Assembly (NCBI RefSeq): GCF_012641475.1
Contig: NZ_JABAIL010000005.1
Coordinates: 434,001 to 498,000 of the forward strand
DNA: 64,000 bases
DNA from: Flammeovirga agarivorans
GTDB taxonomy: Bacteria > Bacteroidota > Bacteroidia > Cytophagales > Flammeovirgaceae
Direction of reading: 5' to 3'
The position numbers and the translations under genes were made by a program. A model generated the notes under the pieces. That model was not told the origin of the DNA. It made no database searches and was given only the letters and a program-made list of their open reading frames with translations. The number at the start of each line of letters is the position of its first letter. The first letter of the stretch is position 1. Below are positions 54,214 to 63,021 of the stretch, piece after piece.

Positions 54214-56103
54214 ATGGATAATAAGACACTGCCTACTGTAAGTTTAATAATTACGACTTACAACCGACCAGATGCTCTAAATTTAGTATTATTGAGTATT
54301 CTAGAACAAACTGTTCAACCATATGATATTATTGTTGCTGATGATGGTTCGACATCGAAAACTAGCGAACTAATCAAAAAGTTTTCAGAGGATAATAACA
54401 TCAAAGTAAATCATGTTTGGCAAGAAGATAAGGGGTTTAGAGCAGCCAAGTCACGAAATAATGCAATTAGAGAAGCTCAAGGAGATTATTTAGTAATGAT
54501 TGATGGTGATATGGTATTACATCATAAATTTATTGAAGATCACCAGAAAAGAGCTAGGAAAGGTTGGTTTTTACAAGGAGGTAGAGTTAGAGTTAATAGA
54601 GAGTCAACGTTAAAACATATCCGAGAAGTAGATATAGATTTTAACTATAATACCAAGGGGATAATAAATATTTTTAATGCATTTCATTTTGATGTCATCT
54701 CCAAAATCATCGAAAAAGAAAAGAAGTCTGATAAAGGAACTAGGACCTGTAACTTTTCTGCTTGGAGAGATGATGTTATAAATGTGAATGGATTTGATGA
54801 AAATTTTATTGGCTGGGGTAGAGAAGATAGCGAATTTGTTGTTAGATTATTGAACGCAGGTATTAGAAGAAAGGATATAAAATTTAATGCCATTGCTTTT
54901 CACCTTTATCATAAAGAGGAAGAAAAAAAATCATTGAAAGCCAATGATTTAATTTTAAAGAATTCAAGAAAAAACCATCTTATACAATGTCATAATGGCT
55001 TAACTCAGAAGAAAGAAAAAAGAGTGCCTTTATCTATTTTAGTTGACCTTGAACGACTTAAATACCCAAATTGTGGGTTAGGACAAGTAAGTATCAACTT
55101 CTCTAATGCTCTAACTGAATTAGATCAAAAAGACTTGAAATGGGAATTTTTACTATCTGGAAAAAATAGGAAAGAGTATATTAAAAATACCTCCGACGTT
55201 AAATTTAGATATCATAATGTCTTGACCAAAAATGGTATCGAACCAATTGATCATCACATTGATTTATTCCATTTAACACATCAAATTACTAGTTATAAGG
55301 CGGTAAAAGCAAAAAAGAATATTTATACAATTCATGATTTGAATTTTCTGAAGGAGAAATCTAAAGAGAAATCAAAGAAGCAATTGAGAAAAATTCAAAG
55401 TGCTATTAATAGAGCCGATGTTGTAACAGTGATTTCTAAGTTTACTGAAGGAGTAATTCGAGAGCATTTAACAATACCAGAATCTACACCAGTTAAGGTT
55501 ATTTATAATGGTGTGAAATCTCCAGTTCTAGATAAATCAGAGAGACATGTATTAGTAGATGATGCTCCATTTTTCTTCTCAATAGGTACAATCATGCCTA
55601 AGAAAAATTTCCATGTGTTGGTAGAAATGATGGAATATATGGATCCTAAATACAAACTCTATATTGCTGGGCAATGGGAGAAGTATACTTATGTGAATAA
55701 AATCAATGATTTAATCGCTGAGAAAAAACTCCAAGATCGAGTTAAGTTATTGGGTGCTGTAACTGAAGAAGAGAAATCTTATTTATATAAAAACTGTGAG
55801 AGCTTTTTGTTTCCATCCTTATTAGAGGGCTTTGGATTGCCAATTATCGAAGCCATGTTATCGAAAAAACCTACTTTCTCTTCTGATAAAACTAGTTTAC
55901 CTGAAGTAGGAGGAAAATATGCTTATTATTGGAATAACTTTGATCCAAAATATATGGCAGAGATTACAAAAAGAGGTTTAGATGACTTTTCTAAGAATAG
56001 AGAAGAAAAGGAAAATGAAATATTTGAGTATGCATCTACTTTCTCTTGGGAGAAAAATGCAGAGGCATATTACCAATTATACAATGAAGTTTTATCATCA
56101 TAA
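54214..56103 (+). CDS. Two-domain glycosyltransferase: GT2 plus GT4
   Basis: 629 residues. The N-terminal part (1-265) is a family 2 (GT-A) transferase: SLIITTYNRPDAL, ADDGSTSKT, DGD at 97-99 for the metal and WGREDSE (201-207) as the catalytic region. The C-terminal part (about 275-629) is a family 4 (GT-B) transferase: ILVDLERLKYPNCGLGQVSINF, YTIHDLNFL, SIGTIMPKKNFHVLVEM and FPSLLEGFGLPIIEAMLSKKPT with the E-x7-E motif. The fusion could add two sugars in sequence to one surface glycan. It follows the MsbA-like gene by 11 bp and converges with the next GT gene with only 7 bp between, without a terminator. Confidence 0.9.
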   Translation: MDNKTLPTVSLIITTYNRPDALNLVLLSILEQTVQPYDIIVADDGSTSKTSELIKKFSEDNNIKVNHVWQEDKGFRAAKSRNNAIREAQGDYLVMIDGDMVLHHKFIEDHQKRARKGWFLQGGRVRVNRESTLKHIREVDIDFNYNTKGIINIFNAFHFDVISKIIEKEKKSDKGTRTCNFSAWRDDVINVNGFDENFIGWGREDSEFVVRLLNAGIRRKDIKFNAIAFHLYHKEEEKKSLKANDLILKNSRKNHLIQCHNGLTQKKEKRVPLSILVDLERLKYPNCGLGQVSINFSNALTELDQKDLKWEFLLSGKNRKEYIKNTSDVKFRYHNVLTKNGIEPIDHHIDLFHLTHQITSYKAVKAKKNIYTIHDLNFLKEKSKEKSKKQLRKIQSAINRADVVTVISKFTEGVIREHLTIPESTPVKVIYNGVKSPVLDKSERHVLVDDAPFFFSIGTIMPKKNFHVLVEMMEYMDPKYKLYIAGQWEKYTYVNKINDLIAEKKLQDRVKLLGAVTEEEKSYLYKNCESFLFPSLLEGFGLPIIEAMLSKKPTFSSDKTSLPEVGGKYAYYWNNFDPKYMAEITKRGLDDFSKNREEKENEIFEYASTFSWEKNAEAYYQLYNEVLSS

Positions 56104-56110
56104 AAAACAG

Positions 56111-57136
56111 CTATTTCATTAATAAAAATTCAGTGTATTGTTGGGCTTGATAATCAAAATTGAACTTATCTTGAGCTTTGTAGTCAATCTTTTTTAAGGT
56201 TAAAATCGTTTTTAGAAGTTCTTCAATTCCATCATAATCATATATTATTGAGTTTTCTTGGAATTCATCCATATTTAGTGACTTATGAATGAGCATAGTC
56301 TTATTATAAGCATATGCTAGGTTAAATGTTCCTGAAATTCTAAAGTCATAGCCATCAAGAATATTAATTAACGGCATGATATAATCTGATAATTGAAGAT
56401 ATGAATGGAAGTCATCATTGATGACATGTTCATTCCAATAAAGGAAGTTATCAGGATGAAGAGTTTTTTCTATTAATCCTTTCACAATATCAACTTCTTC
56501 CTTTGGCCCGCCTCCCAAGAAAATAAACTTAATTCTTTTATCGAAATCAATGTTTTCTAGACATTCTAATAGACGGACGTATTCTCTTCTTTCTAAAAGA
56601 ATAGCTCCAGGGATTGTTATCCAAATTTCATCTTCTGGTTTATTTATTTTTATCGGGTAAGGTTTAAAATAAATAGGATAAAATGGTAAGAACTTTTTAT
56701 CGGTAAATGGAGCTGTTTTTTCAAGTAAATAGTCGGATAGAACAAAGTATTTTTTGACTTTACTTGAAATTATTTTTTGACCAAAACTACCATATAGTTT
56801 TTTTGTATTGTGGAGAAGGCTTAGAAATTCAATGGTTTTAGGAAAAGGTAAGGCACATATTTTTTTGCAAACATCTCCTTGTCCTGTATTGAAAATGACC
56901 TTATCGAATTGGTTATTGATAATTATCTTTCTAAGTTTTAGGTAATAGAAAAATGCACCTTCTGGTTCTGCTAGAAGAATAGTGTTATCAAATTCATTAA
57001 TAAAATCTCTTACTGTTAGTTCTAATCGAGGATCATAAATTAATGTAACCTCCGCTTTAATTGTTTTAAGAAATAATAGTTGAGAATATAGACATTCAGC
57101 ATGAGATCCACCAAGTTCGATAAGTGCTACTTTCAT
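56111..57136 (-). CDS. GT-B-like glycosyltransferase, family unclear
   Basis: 341 residues. The layout fits a GT-B fold: an N-terminal MKVALIELGGSHAECLYSQLLFLKT with a Rossmann-like start, then a second domain with KIKFIFLGGGPKEEVDIVKGLIEK and YLQLSDYIMPLINILDGYDFRISGTFNLAYAYNKT. No signature of a named family stood out. The neighbourhood of sugar-transfer genes supports the call. It lies 8 bp downstream of the DUF5672 gene in the same orientation. Sugar and acceptor unknown. Confidence 0.7.
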   Translation of the reverse strand: MKVALIELGGSHAECLYSQLLFLKTIKAEVTLIYDPRLELTVRDFINEFDNTILLAEPEGAFFYYLKLRKIIINNQFDKVIFNTGQGDVCKKICALPFPKTIEFLSLLHNTKKLYGSFGQKIISSKVKKYFVLSDYLLEKTAPFTDKKFLPFYPIYFKPYPIKINKPEDEIWITIPGAILLERREYVRLLECLENIDFDKRIKFIFLGGGPKEEVDIVKGLIEKTLHPDNFLYWNEHVINDDFHSYLQLSDYIMPLINILDGYDFRISGTFNLAYAYNKTMLIHKSLNMDEFQENSIIYDYDGIEELLKTILTLKKIDYKAQDKFNFDYQAQQYTEFLLMK

Positions 57137-57144
57137 AATTTTAA

Positions 57145-57945
57145 TTAGTCGATTTGATAACCAAATTTTTCAATATGCTTTCTCCAAAAGATTAGATTTT
57201 CTGGTTTCTCCCAAGCATGTATTCCCATGGGATAGTGATTATTATTTTCTGAAAGACAATAATCAGCATGATATTCTATACCAAAAGTAGATGCTATCAC
57301 AGGGGTTGGAATCGTGAAAAACTTAAATGTCTTTGAACAGTTTTTTCCAAAAAACATATCCTCATTTTTATAACTGTCTTGATATAGAGTAGACTTTCTT
57401 GATGTTCTGAAATATGCAAAAAATGTCTTTAGTCGTAATGGTGGGTTAGTGGAGAATAAACACTTTAAGACATTATTAGACTTCTGTAATACCTTAATAT
57501 GGTCATTGATATTTCTCAGTGAGAAACCTCCGTTGCCAACATATTGGAAGTGTTGTGATGTACCATTATTCACAACCCATGGAGCACCAATATAGGAATA
57601 TGATTGATCGATCCAGTATTGAATATCATCTTTAAAAATAAAGCAGTCCGTTTGGTAGATCAATAAATGAGAATATTGTTGAAATGTTTTATAAAAATCA
57701 ATATTTACCATTAACTCATTATATGTATGTACACTATTAAAATAGTGTTGGTCAAAATAATGAATGGTATAATCGTTTTTATTTTCCTCTAATATCTCAG
57801 TATAAAAAGAGATATCTAATCCTTCATAAGTAACAATGACAATTGGCCATTTTGAAAGAACTTTTACACCTTGAGTGAAAGATATCTTTTCATAAGTATT
57901 TGGTGAAGACTTATATATAGGAATTGTAATAACACAATTATTCAT
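57145..57945 (-). CDS. DUF5672-family protein, probable glycosyltransferase
   Basis: 266 residues from the ATG at 57945; the in-frame TTG just before it (57948) is less likely. The conserved blocks of DUF5672 are clear: LLIYQTDCFIFKDDIQYWIDQSYSYIGAPWVV, VGNGGFSLRNI and NEDMFFGKN, with MGIHAWEK near the end. DUF5672 proteins sit among glycan genes; a GT-A-like role with Asp-x-Cys/Asp as metal site is inferred from sequence layout (QTDCF). It lies in a row of minus-strand sugar genes. Confidence 0.82.
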   Translation of the reverse strand: MNNCVITIPIYKSSPNTYEKISFTQGVKVLSKWPIVIVTYEGLDISFYTEILEENKNDYTIHYFDQHYFNSVHTYNELMVNIDFYKTFQQYSHLLIYQTDCFIFKDDIQYWIDQSYSYIGAPWVVNNGTSQHFQYVGNGGFSLRNINDHIKVLQKSNNVLKCLFSTNPPLRLKTFFAYFRTSRKSTLYQDSYKNEDMFFGKNCSKTFKFFTIPTPVIASTFGIEYHADYCLSENNNHYPMGIHAWEKPENLIFWRKHIEKFGYQID

Positions 57946-58012
57946 CAAGGTGAAATGTTAATTAGAAAATATAATTAAACTTGAGGAGAAAAGAATATTA
58001 AGCAATAGTTAG

Positions 58013-58747
58013 TTACTTAATGTACTTCTTAAACATACTTCTAATCTTTAAAGAAATTACACCAAAGAAAGCTTCTTTAAAGATTTTTGTTGACATTTTG
58101 GACTCACCTCTTGTCCTATCTGTAAAGATGATAGGCACTTCCTCAATTTTGTAACCGTATTTCCAAGTTTTGAATTTCATCTCAATTTGGAAAGCATAGC
58201 CAACAAAGTGAATCTTGTCCTTATTTAAGATCGTTTGTAAAACCTTGTTAGTATAACATTTAAACCCAGCGGTAGTATCATTGATAGGTATACCGGTAAT
58301 AAACTGTACATATTTACTAGCAAAATACGACATGAGTACTCTCTTCATCGACCAGTTGACTACATTGACACCTGATTTGTATCTTGAACCAACAGACATA
58401 TCATTGCCATAATCCTTACAAGCCTGATATAGTTTTGGAAGATCATTAGGATTGTGTGAGAAGTCAGCATCCATTTCATAGATATACTGATAGTCCCTAT
58501 CTAAAGCCCATCTAAAACCATGTAGGTATGCAGTTCCTAATCCATTTTTTTCAGTTCTTTCTTCTAAAAATAATCGGTTCGGAAACTCCTCCATTAGTTC
58601 TTTTACTTTTGCTCCGGTACCATCAGGAGACCCATCATCAACGATGAGCATATCAAAAGGGGTGTCGAGATCCATTACAGCTCTTATTATTAGCTCTACA
58701 TTTTCGATCTCGTTATAGGTCGGTGTTATTACTAGATTTTCTTTCAC
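58013..58747 (-). CDS. Polyprenol-phosphate mannosyltransferase-type GT2
   Basis: 244 residues of the dolichyl/polyprenyl-phosphate mannose synthase family, catalytic domain only, no membrane helix. Transfers a hexose from an NDP-sugar to a lipid phosphate on the cytoplasmic face. Motifs are LVITPTYNEIENVELIIRAV, VDDGSPDGTG, YEMDADFSHNP with the metal-binding D-x-D, and TDRTRGESKMS near the end. The start is GTG at 58747, directly after a -7 box. Product likely feeds periplasmic mannosyltransfer or glycan building. Confidence 0.92.
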   Translation of the reverse strand: MKENLVITPTYNEIENVELIIRAVMDLDTPFDMLIVDDGSPDGTGAKVKELMEEFPNRLFLEERTEKNGLGTAYLHGFRWALDRDYQYIYEMDADFSHNPNDLPKLYQACKDYGNDMSVGSRYKSGVNVVNWSMKRVLMSYFASKYVQFITGIPINDTTAGFKCYTNKVLQTILNKDKIHFVGYAFQIEMKFKTWKYGYKIEEVPIIFTDRTRGESKMSTKIFKEAFFGVISLKIRSMFKKYIK

Positions 58748-58751
58748 GGTG

Positions 58752-58781
58752 CAAAGATAGAAGTTTTGTTTGTAGATCTAA
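58752..58781 (-). promoter_or_regulatory. Promoter abutting the polyprenol-phosphate GT gene
   Basis: On the minus strand TTA (58779-58781), 19 nt, TATCTTTG (58752-58759). The box ends 4 nt before the GTG start, so the mRNA would begin at the start codon (leaderless). Confidence 0.55.
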
Positions 58782-58815
58782 GTAGTAGTTGAAAGGATTC
58801 GCTTATTGAAAAAGT

Positions 58816-59679
58816 TTATTTAAGAATTTTATAATTTTTGTATTCTCCAATGATGTATCCCCCTGTCATTTTCATAACAATCTGTTTTACTTTTTCTTTT
58901 AGAGAATATTTTTTGATGCTAATATCTTTCTCAAACTTCCAGTTTTTATCTTCTATTCTCCTCTTCATTACTTTAGGGTGAGAACCTTGGAAGATATTTA
59001 AGGAGTCAATTTCGGAATAATCAAATTCTTCTACATCGTATGGAAGAATACCCCCATTATAGAGTGCTAAAAAATTGTTTTGCTTATTCAACATTTTTTC
59101 TGGAGGACGGACCCAACCGTAGTGATAGATATATGCATCAATTGGAATAACATTTAGTTTCTTATTATCACCTTTTCTAAACCCTTGAGCATCTCTGTAG
59201 GAGTAAATGTTTTTATTGTTTCTTATAACTCTTATTTCTTTTCTGTACCATCTGGTAGATGATCCGATATAATCGTAAGAGCCATAAAAATGTAGATAAT
59301 TGAATAATAATCCATCTACACTTTTATTTTCAAGGTTATTTAACATCGCATTATAGACTACGTATAAATAATCTTCATGAACGACTTCATCACCTTGAAT
59401 ATAAAAACACCAATCGGTATCTTCTGAGATTGCTTGAAAAGCTTTATTTGTTTCTTCAGCAAGGACTCTTCCTCCTTCTCTTAAGGAGTCATCCCATTCT
59501 GTTTCAACAATTTTGATTTTCGGGCTTATACTTTTGATAAGTTGAAGAGTACTATCATCTGAGTTGCCAACTGCTACAACAAATTCATCACAGATAGGCA
59601 AAATTGAAGTAATGGCTTCTGTAATCGGATAGTCGTATTTTATTGCGTTTCGTATAAAGCTAAATCCTGTTACTTTCAT
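58816..59679 (-). CDS. GT2-like glycosyltransferase
   Basis: 287 residues. The N-terminal GT-A core has FSFIRNAIKYDYPITEAITSILPICDEFVVAVGNSDDSTLQLIKS, then FYIQGDEVVHEDY with Asp-Glu in the metal site and DGLLFNYLHFYGSYDYIG. This matches the non-canonical GT2 group that uses a QGDE instead of a D-x-D motif, as seen in LPS and S-glycosyltransferase relatives. It lies 7 bp downstream of the GT90 gene and probably shares its transcript. Confidence 0.85.
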   Translation of the reverse strand: MKVTGFSFIRNAIKYDYPITEAITSILPICDEFVVAVGNSDDSTLQLIKSISPKIKIVETEWDDSLREGGRVLAEETNKAFQAISEDTDWCFYIQGDEVVHEDYLYVVYNAMLNNLENKSVDGLLFNYLHFYGSYDYIGSSTRWYRKEIRVIRNNKNIYSYRDAQGFRKGDNKKLNVIPIDAYIYHYGWVRPPEKMLNKQNNFLALYNGGILPYDVEEFDYSEIDSLNIFQGSHPKVMKRRIEDKNWKFEKDISIKKYSLKEKVKQIVMKMTGGYIIGEYKNYKILK

Positions 59680-59686
59680 AGAATAA

Positions 59687-60682
59687 TTATTGGGAGGATA
59701 AGCTAAAATACTTCTCCATTACCAATAATTCAATTTTTTTCTCTCTTTCAGTATCCAAGAATTGCTTAACATACTGATTAGCATTAGCTATGATCTTTAA
59801 TGCTTCGTCTGTATTATTAGAATAATATTCGATCTTCTCTTCTAAATCAGATAAATCATTTTTAACATGTATGTAATGATAATCAGGGATTAAGGTACCT
59901 TCCATAAACCATGTTTCCATAGTTGGTGTAGGCATTACAGCAATAGAATTTGACGACATTACCCACTTTAAGCTTGTCGCAACATCATTACCCTCCCAAC
60001 AAAAAATAAATTTACAGTTTAGTTGATCTTCAATCGTCACTTTGTCTTTGAGATAGGTATCATCAATAATATCTCTGTTTTTTGGAGTAGCAGGGTTTAC
60101 CTTGCCAATATCAAACTTAGGATGATGAAAAAATTTATCTAGAAAGAAGATTCTATTTTTATGATTTTTAAAAACATCTCCTCTAGTAATCACAATATCT
60201 TTTTTGTCTTCAAACTTCTTCCAATCACTGATGAAATTATAATGTCTGATTTTATTTAGCTTCAGCAATATAGAGTTTTCATTCGTATCCGAGATAGGTC
60301 TACTCTTTACGATTGCAGGATAATTTGGAATATGAATAACATCACCAAATATAAAATCAATATTTAAAGAAGGATGAAAGTATTTTGTACTAGATATCAG
60401 ATCAAAAAAGTAGGCACTGGAATGATCGCTTCTTTTTAAATTTTGTAATTGAAAGGCATTCTTAGAAACATGAAAAGTGGTATTTTTTTTCATGTAATAA
60501 TTTACCCTTTGGTATACGTAGTCAGTATCCTCCTCATCAAACTTTATATACGATTTTCTTCGAAATTTAAACAATGAATGAGGCACAATGATACCACTCC
60601 AAACATTGTTTATAAAGTAAAATAATTTAACTGGAGTATGACGGAAGTTTAGTAAGTCAGCAAAAATTACTTTTTTACTCAT
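59687..60682 (-). CDS. GT90/CAP10-like glycosyltransferase
   Basis: 331 residues. The C-terminal part matches the LPS-modifying CAP10/GT90 family: CKFIFCWEGNDVATSLKWVMSSNSIAVM and TWFMEGTLIPDYHYIHVKNDLSDLEEKI, followed by a helical end with ANANQYVKQFLD. The region DIVITRGDVFKNHKNRIFFLDKF is the family's Arg-rich middle block. Members transfer xylose, glucose or another sugar onto core LPS or capsule. It heads the minus-strand GT unit with a TACCTTTG promoter box. The sugar is unknown. Confidence 0.85.
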   Translation of the reverse strand: MSKKVIFADLLNFRHTPVKLFYFINNVWSGIIVPHSLFKFRRKSYIKFDEEDTDYVYQRVNYYMKKNTTFHVSKNAFQLQNLKRSDHSSAYFFDLISSTKYFHPSLNIDFIFGDVIHIPNYPAIVKSRPISDTNENSILLKLNKIRHYNFISDWKKFEDKKDIVITRGDVFKNHKNRIFFLDKFFHHPKFDIGKVNPATPKNRDIIDDTYLKDKVTIEDQLNCKFIFCWEGNDVATSLKWVMSSNSIAVMPTPTMETWFMEGTLIPDYHYIHVKNDLSDLEEKIEYYSNNTDEALKIIANANQYVKQFLDTEREKKIELLVMEKYFSLSSQ

Positions 60683-60714
60683 CGGTTGACATAATGAACA
60701 TTTTCAAGATGCCA

Positions 60715-60722
60715 CAAAGGTA
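60715..60722 (-). promoter_or_regulatory. -7 box of the GT90 gene unit
   Basis: The minus strand reads TACCTTTG, a full consensus match, 33 nt before the GT90 start. Confidence 0.5.
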
Positions 60723-60734
60723 AAATTTTATTCA

Positions 60735-61808
60735 CTATAACACTTCCATACCACCTTTTAAACTGTAAACTTTAGCATTATTTTGCTTAACAGACTGATA
60801 TACATCGATTGCAGCCCTACTTCGTTTACCAGATTGACAATAAAAAATGATATTTTCATGATCAGGAAGCTTATCAATTCTTTCTTCAAGTTCAGCTAAC
60901 GGGATATGTATTCCTCCTATATCATCAATATCCCTTTCATATTCTTCTCGTACATCTACTAACAACGTTTGTGAAGTATCCGCTAACATTTCCTCTACTT
61001 GATAGATACTGATTTCTACATTGTTATCAGGTGTGGCACAGAAATCAAAATTATAATCACCTAATGTTGATATATTAGTAACTTTTGGATTTTTCTTGAA
61101 TTTCAAAGTTTGAAAACTCATATCCATACCACTTATCAACAATAATTGTCCACTTAATAACTTTCCAACACCAGTTATTAACTTAATCACTTCTGTAGCT
61201 TGCATAGTGCCCAAAATACCTACCATAGCTCCAACAACACCAATTTCGTTACAGTTTGGAGCTTCTTCTTGAGAAGGAGGGTTAGGGAAAATACAACGGT
61301 AAGTTGGACCATTGTTGTAATTAAAAACAGATAACTGCCCATCAAACCCCTGAATAGAGGCTGAGACTAAAGGTTTATTCTGAATGATACAGGCATCATT
61401 GATTAGATAGCGGGAAGAGAAATTATCTGTTCCATCTACAACAACATCTGCTTTTTCGATAAGTTCTAAAGCATTTTCTTTATTGAACTGCTGAAGTACA
61501 GTCGTTACCTTACAATGTGGGTTCATGGCCGATAACCGTTCTTTAATTACTTCAGCTTTAGGTTTACCAATATCATTGGTAGTAAACATAATCTGACGTT
61601 GGAGGTTCGATACAGACACCATATCATGATCAACAAGAATGATGTGTCCAATACCAGCTGCGGCTAAATATTGAGATACAGGGCACCCTAATCCACCAGC
61701 ACCAATGATAAGTACAGTTGAATTCTTTAGCTTTTCTTGCCCTTCTACACCTATTTCTTTTAGTCTGATATGTCTGTCGTATCGTTTATATTCCTCTTTC
61801 GTCAACAT
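60735..61808 (-). CDS. ThiF/MoeB-type adenylyltransferase with rhodanese domain
   Basis: 357 residues. An E1-like domain (1-255) adenylates the C-terminal Gly of a ThiS/MoaD sulfur carrier: nucleotide loop GAGGLGCPV at 36-44, RQIMF and VDGTDNF. The catalytic Cys186 lies in PNCNEIG. Of the usual zinc-binding cysteines only Cys172 (TYRC) is clear; the second pair is replaced, as I recall for Bacteroidota homologues. A rhodanese domain (about 265-357) carries the active Cys324 in CQSGKRS. Its place after thiG and thiH in the same operon argues for a thiamine (ThiF-type) role; MoeB is the alternative. Confidence 0.88.
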   Translation of the reverse strand: MLTKEEYKRYDRHIRLKEIGVEGQEKLKNSTVLIIGAGGLGCPVSQYLAAAGIGHIILVDHDMVSVSNLQRQIMFTTNDIGKPKAEVIKERLSAMNPHCKVTTVLQQFNKENALELIEKADVVVDGTDNFSSRYLINDACIIQNKPLVSASIQGFDGQLSVFNYNNGPTYRCIFPNPPSQEEAPNCNEIGVVGAMVGILGTMQATEVIKLITGVGKLLSGQLLLISGMDMSFQTLKFKKNPKVTNISTLGDYNFDFCATPDNNVEISIYQVEEMLADTSQTLLVDVREEYERDIDDIGGIHIPLAELEERIDKLPDHENIIFYCQSGKRSRAAIDVYQSVKQNNAKVYSLKGGMEVL

Positions 61809-61857
61809 TACTTTATACTATTTTTAGTAGGATAGAAATCTACTAATCATTTATTGT

Positions 61858-62964
61858 TTATTGAAGTGCAAGATCCCAATCTTTCCAAACCACTTCATAA
61901 CCTTGATTTTTAATCATTTCTGCAAATTCTTCGGCAGAACGCTCATCAGAAATTTCAAATTGTTCTAATGATTCTGGTTCAACTACATATCCGCCAGGGT
62001 TTGTTTTTGAGCCAGCACTTGCCGAAGTAATACCCAATTTAATGATATTGTCTCTAAAAATTGGATGTTCTCTAGTAGAAAGAGACAATTCAACCTCTTC
62101 ATCAAATAGGCGATATGCACAAATCAATTGAACTAATTCTCTATCTGTCATTTCTACTTTTGGTTCTAAACCTCCAGAGAATGGACGTAACCTTGGGAAT
62201 GAAATAGAGTATTTCGTTTGCCAATAAGTTCTTTCTAGATAGTCAAGGTGAAGTGCCGTAAAAAATGAATCGGTTCTCCAGTCTTCTAAACCTATCAGTA
62301 CACCTAATCCAATTTTATGAATCCCTGCCTTACCTAAACGGTCAGGAGTATCTACTCTATAATCAAAATTAGATTTTTTACCTTTTGGATGATGTTTCTT
62401 GTAATCATCCTTATGGTAAGTTTCTTGGTAAACTAAAACGGTATTTAAACCTGCTTCAATAAGTTCTTCATATTCCTCTAAATCCATAGGTTGTACCTCC
62501 ATGGCAATATGAGAAAAATAAGGTTTTACTAATTGAATGGCTTTTTTGATGTATTGAACACCTACAGTTCTATTGGCTTCGCCAGTTACCAATAGAATAT
62601 GTTCGAAGCCCATATTTCGTATTGCTTCTGCTTCTCTGATAATTTCGTCATCAGAAAGGGTTCTTCTTCTAACTTTATTGTCTAATGAAAAACCACAATA
62701 CGTACATATATTCTGACACTCATTCGATAGATACATAGGAGTATACATCTGAATGGTGTTTCCAAATCTCTTTTTGGTAAGCTGATGACTCAATTGAGCC
62801 ATTTGTTCTAGGTAAGGAGCAGCAGCAGGAGATATTAACGCTTTAAAATCTTCAAGATTTCTTCGTTCTTTTCCTAATGCTCTTTCTACATCATGAGATG
62901 TTTTAGCATAAATACTTGCTTTAACCTCATCCCAGTTTTGCTGATAAAATAAATCCTGGTACAT
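61858..62964 (-). CDS. thiH: 2-iminoacetate synthase ThiH
   Basis: Radical SAM enzyme of the anaerobic-type thiamine thiazole route, cleaving tyrosine to 2-iminoacetate (dehydroglycine) and p-cresol. 368 residues. The iron-sulfur motif C-x3-C-x2-C is at 83, 87 and 90 (NECQNICTYCGFSL). Next come RRTLSDDEI and the SAM-contacting LLVTGEANRTVGVQYI, with PFSGGLEPK later. The lack of a thiO gene in the visible part and presence of thiH suggest tyrosine, not glycine, is the source. It lies 58 bp downstream of thiG and 50 bp upstream of the ThiF/MoeB-like gene. Confidence 0.97.
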   Translation of the reverse strand: MYQDLFYQQNWDEVKASIYAKTSHDVERALGKERRNLEDFKALISPAAAPYLEQMAQLSHQLTKKRFGNTIQMYTPMYLSNECQNICTYCGFSLDNKVRRRTLSDDEIIREAEAIRNMGFEHILLVTGEANRTVGVQYIKKAIQLVKPYFSHIAMEVQPMDLEEYEELIEAGLNTVLVYQETYHKDDYKKHHPKGKKSNFDYRVDTPDRLGKAGIHKIGLGVLIGLEDWRTDSFFTALHLDYLERTYWQTKYSISFPRLRPFSGGLEPKVEMTDRELVQLICAYRLFDEEVELSLSTREHPIFRDNIIKLGITSASAGSKTNPGGYVVEPESLEQFEISDERSAEEFAEMIKNQGYEVVWKDWDLALQ

Positions 62965-63021
62965 CTTTAATGAATTAAGATTTAAGTTCTAAGATGATCA
63001 ACATCTTAAACCTTATATCAA

